The notes under the pieces: model-generated | Databases searched by the model: none | Told to the model about the DNA's origin: nothing | Seen by the model: only the letters and a program-made list of their open reading frames with translations | Shown: piece by piece, positions 63,595 to 64,000 of the stretch | Layout: every line of letters begins with the position of its first letter | Position numbering within the stretch: the first letter of the stretch is position 1 | Translations under genes and position numbers: made by a program | Origin: Symbiodinium natans | Lineage: Eukaryota; Sar; Dinophyceae; Suessiales; Symbiodiniaceae | Direction of reading: 5' to 3' | DNA: 64,000 nt | Assembly: GCA_905221605.1 (NCBI GenBank) | Contig: CAJNDS010002610.1 | Location: 186,001-250,000 of the forward strand

Positions 63595-64000
63595 CTGCAT
63601 GTGCATGGGGTTTAGGGTTTAGGGTTTAGGGTTTAGGGTTTAGGGTTTAGGGTTTAGGGTTTAGGGTTTAGGGTTTAGGGTTTAGGGTTTAGGGTTTAGG
63701 TTTAACTTGACTTGAAGCTCGGGTGGGTCAACCCGGAACCCCAAACTCCACCTGCAACCCCCACTGTAAACGTAGGGTTTGGAGCTTGTAGGGTTTGACC
63801 CCACACCCCAGACCCTAATCACCTGAACCCTAATCACCTAAACCCTAAACCCTAAACCCTAAACCCAAATTCCCAACATTAGTGATCTTCTACCAACTTG
63901 GGGCTGAAAGGGCTTGTCGTGTTCGGAGGATTTATACTATAGGGTTTAGGGTTTAGGGTTTAGGGTTTAGGTTTTAGGGTTTAGGGTTTAGGGTTTAGGT

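Noticed and set aside
1-64000. Dinoflagellate spliced-leader sequence, tRNA, rRNA or CRISPR array
   Set aside because: Scanned for by eye and not found.

Overview
The window looks like nuclear DNA of a dinoflagellate. Four things point there: the telomere-type repeat TTTAGGG/CCCTAAA is everywhere; many introns read as GC-AG; a ketosynthase of the dinoflagellate type can be assembled exon by exon; and a nuclear copy of mitochondrial cytochrome b of dinoflagellate type lies at 20153-20476. No database was searched. All translations were made by eye.

Main result: most of the window is one very long, intron-rich gene on the minus strand for a modular (type I) polyketide synthase. The long open frames are mostly chance products of repeats. 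The exons are short GC-rich islands, 10-79 bases long, between blocks of telomere-type repeat. Read from high to low coordinates they give: a possible carrier-protein end and linker (63.6-58.2 kb), a complete ketosynthase (KS, 57.1-30.7 kb), a KS-AT linker (29.9-22.8 kb), and an acyltransferase (AT, 21.8-3.9 kb) with the GHSLGE active site. Two further exons follow near 1.5 and 1.2 kb. The reading phase agrees at nearly every KS junction from 58.2 kb to 30.7 kb, and again along the AT half. The gene runs off both window ends or at least is incomplete here.

The intron plan explains the repeats. In the sense (minus) direction most introns begin GC or GT, then after a short spacer carry (TTTAGGG)n. 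They end in (CCCTAAA)n, a short spacer and AG. Each intron therefore has inverted telomere-type repeats at its two ends and could fold into a stem that brings the splice sites together. Different introns carry different, locally uniform repeat variants (TTTTAGGG, TTTAAGGG, TTTGGGG, AGGGACTTT).

The introns also hold mobile and foreign DNA: a retroposon with a 15-bp target duplication (1706-2677), a ~967-bp terminal-inverted-repeat element (7198-8164), several short MITE-like families, near-perfect hairpins (23513-23630, 40674-40830), a 15-bp GC-rich minisatellite (19.3-21.1 kb) that holds the mitochondrial fragment, a 1.9-kb AT-rich block of unlike composition (53.3-55.2 kb), and decayed coding fragments. 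Partial copies of exon edges lie beside at least three exons.
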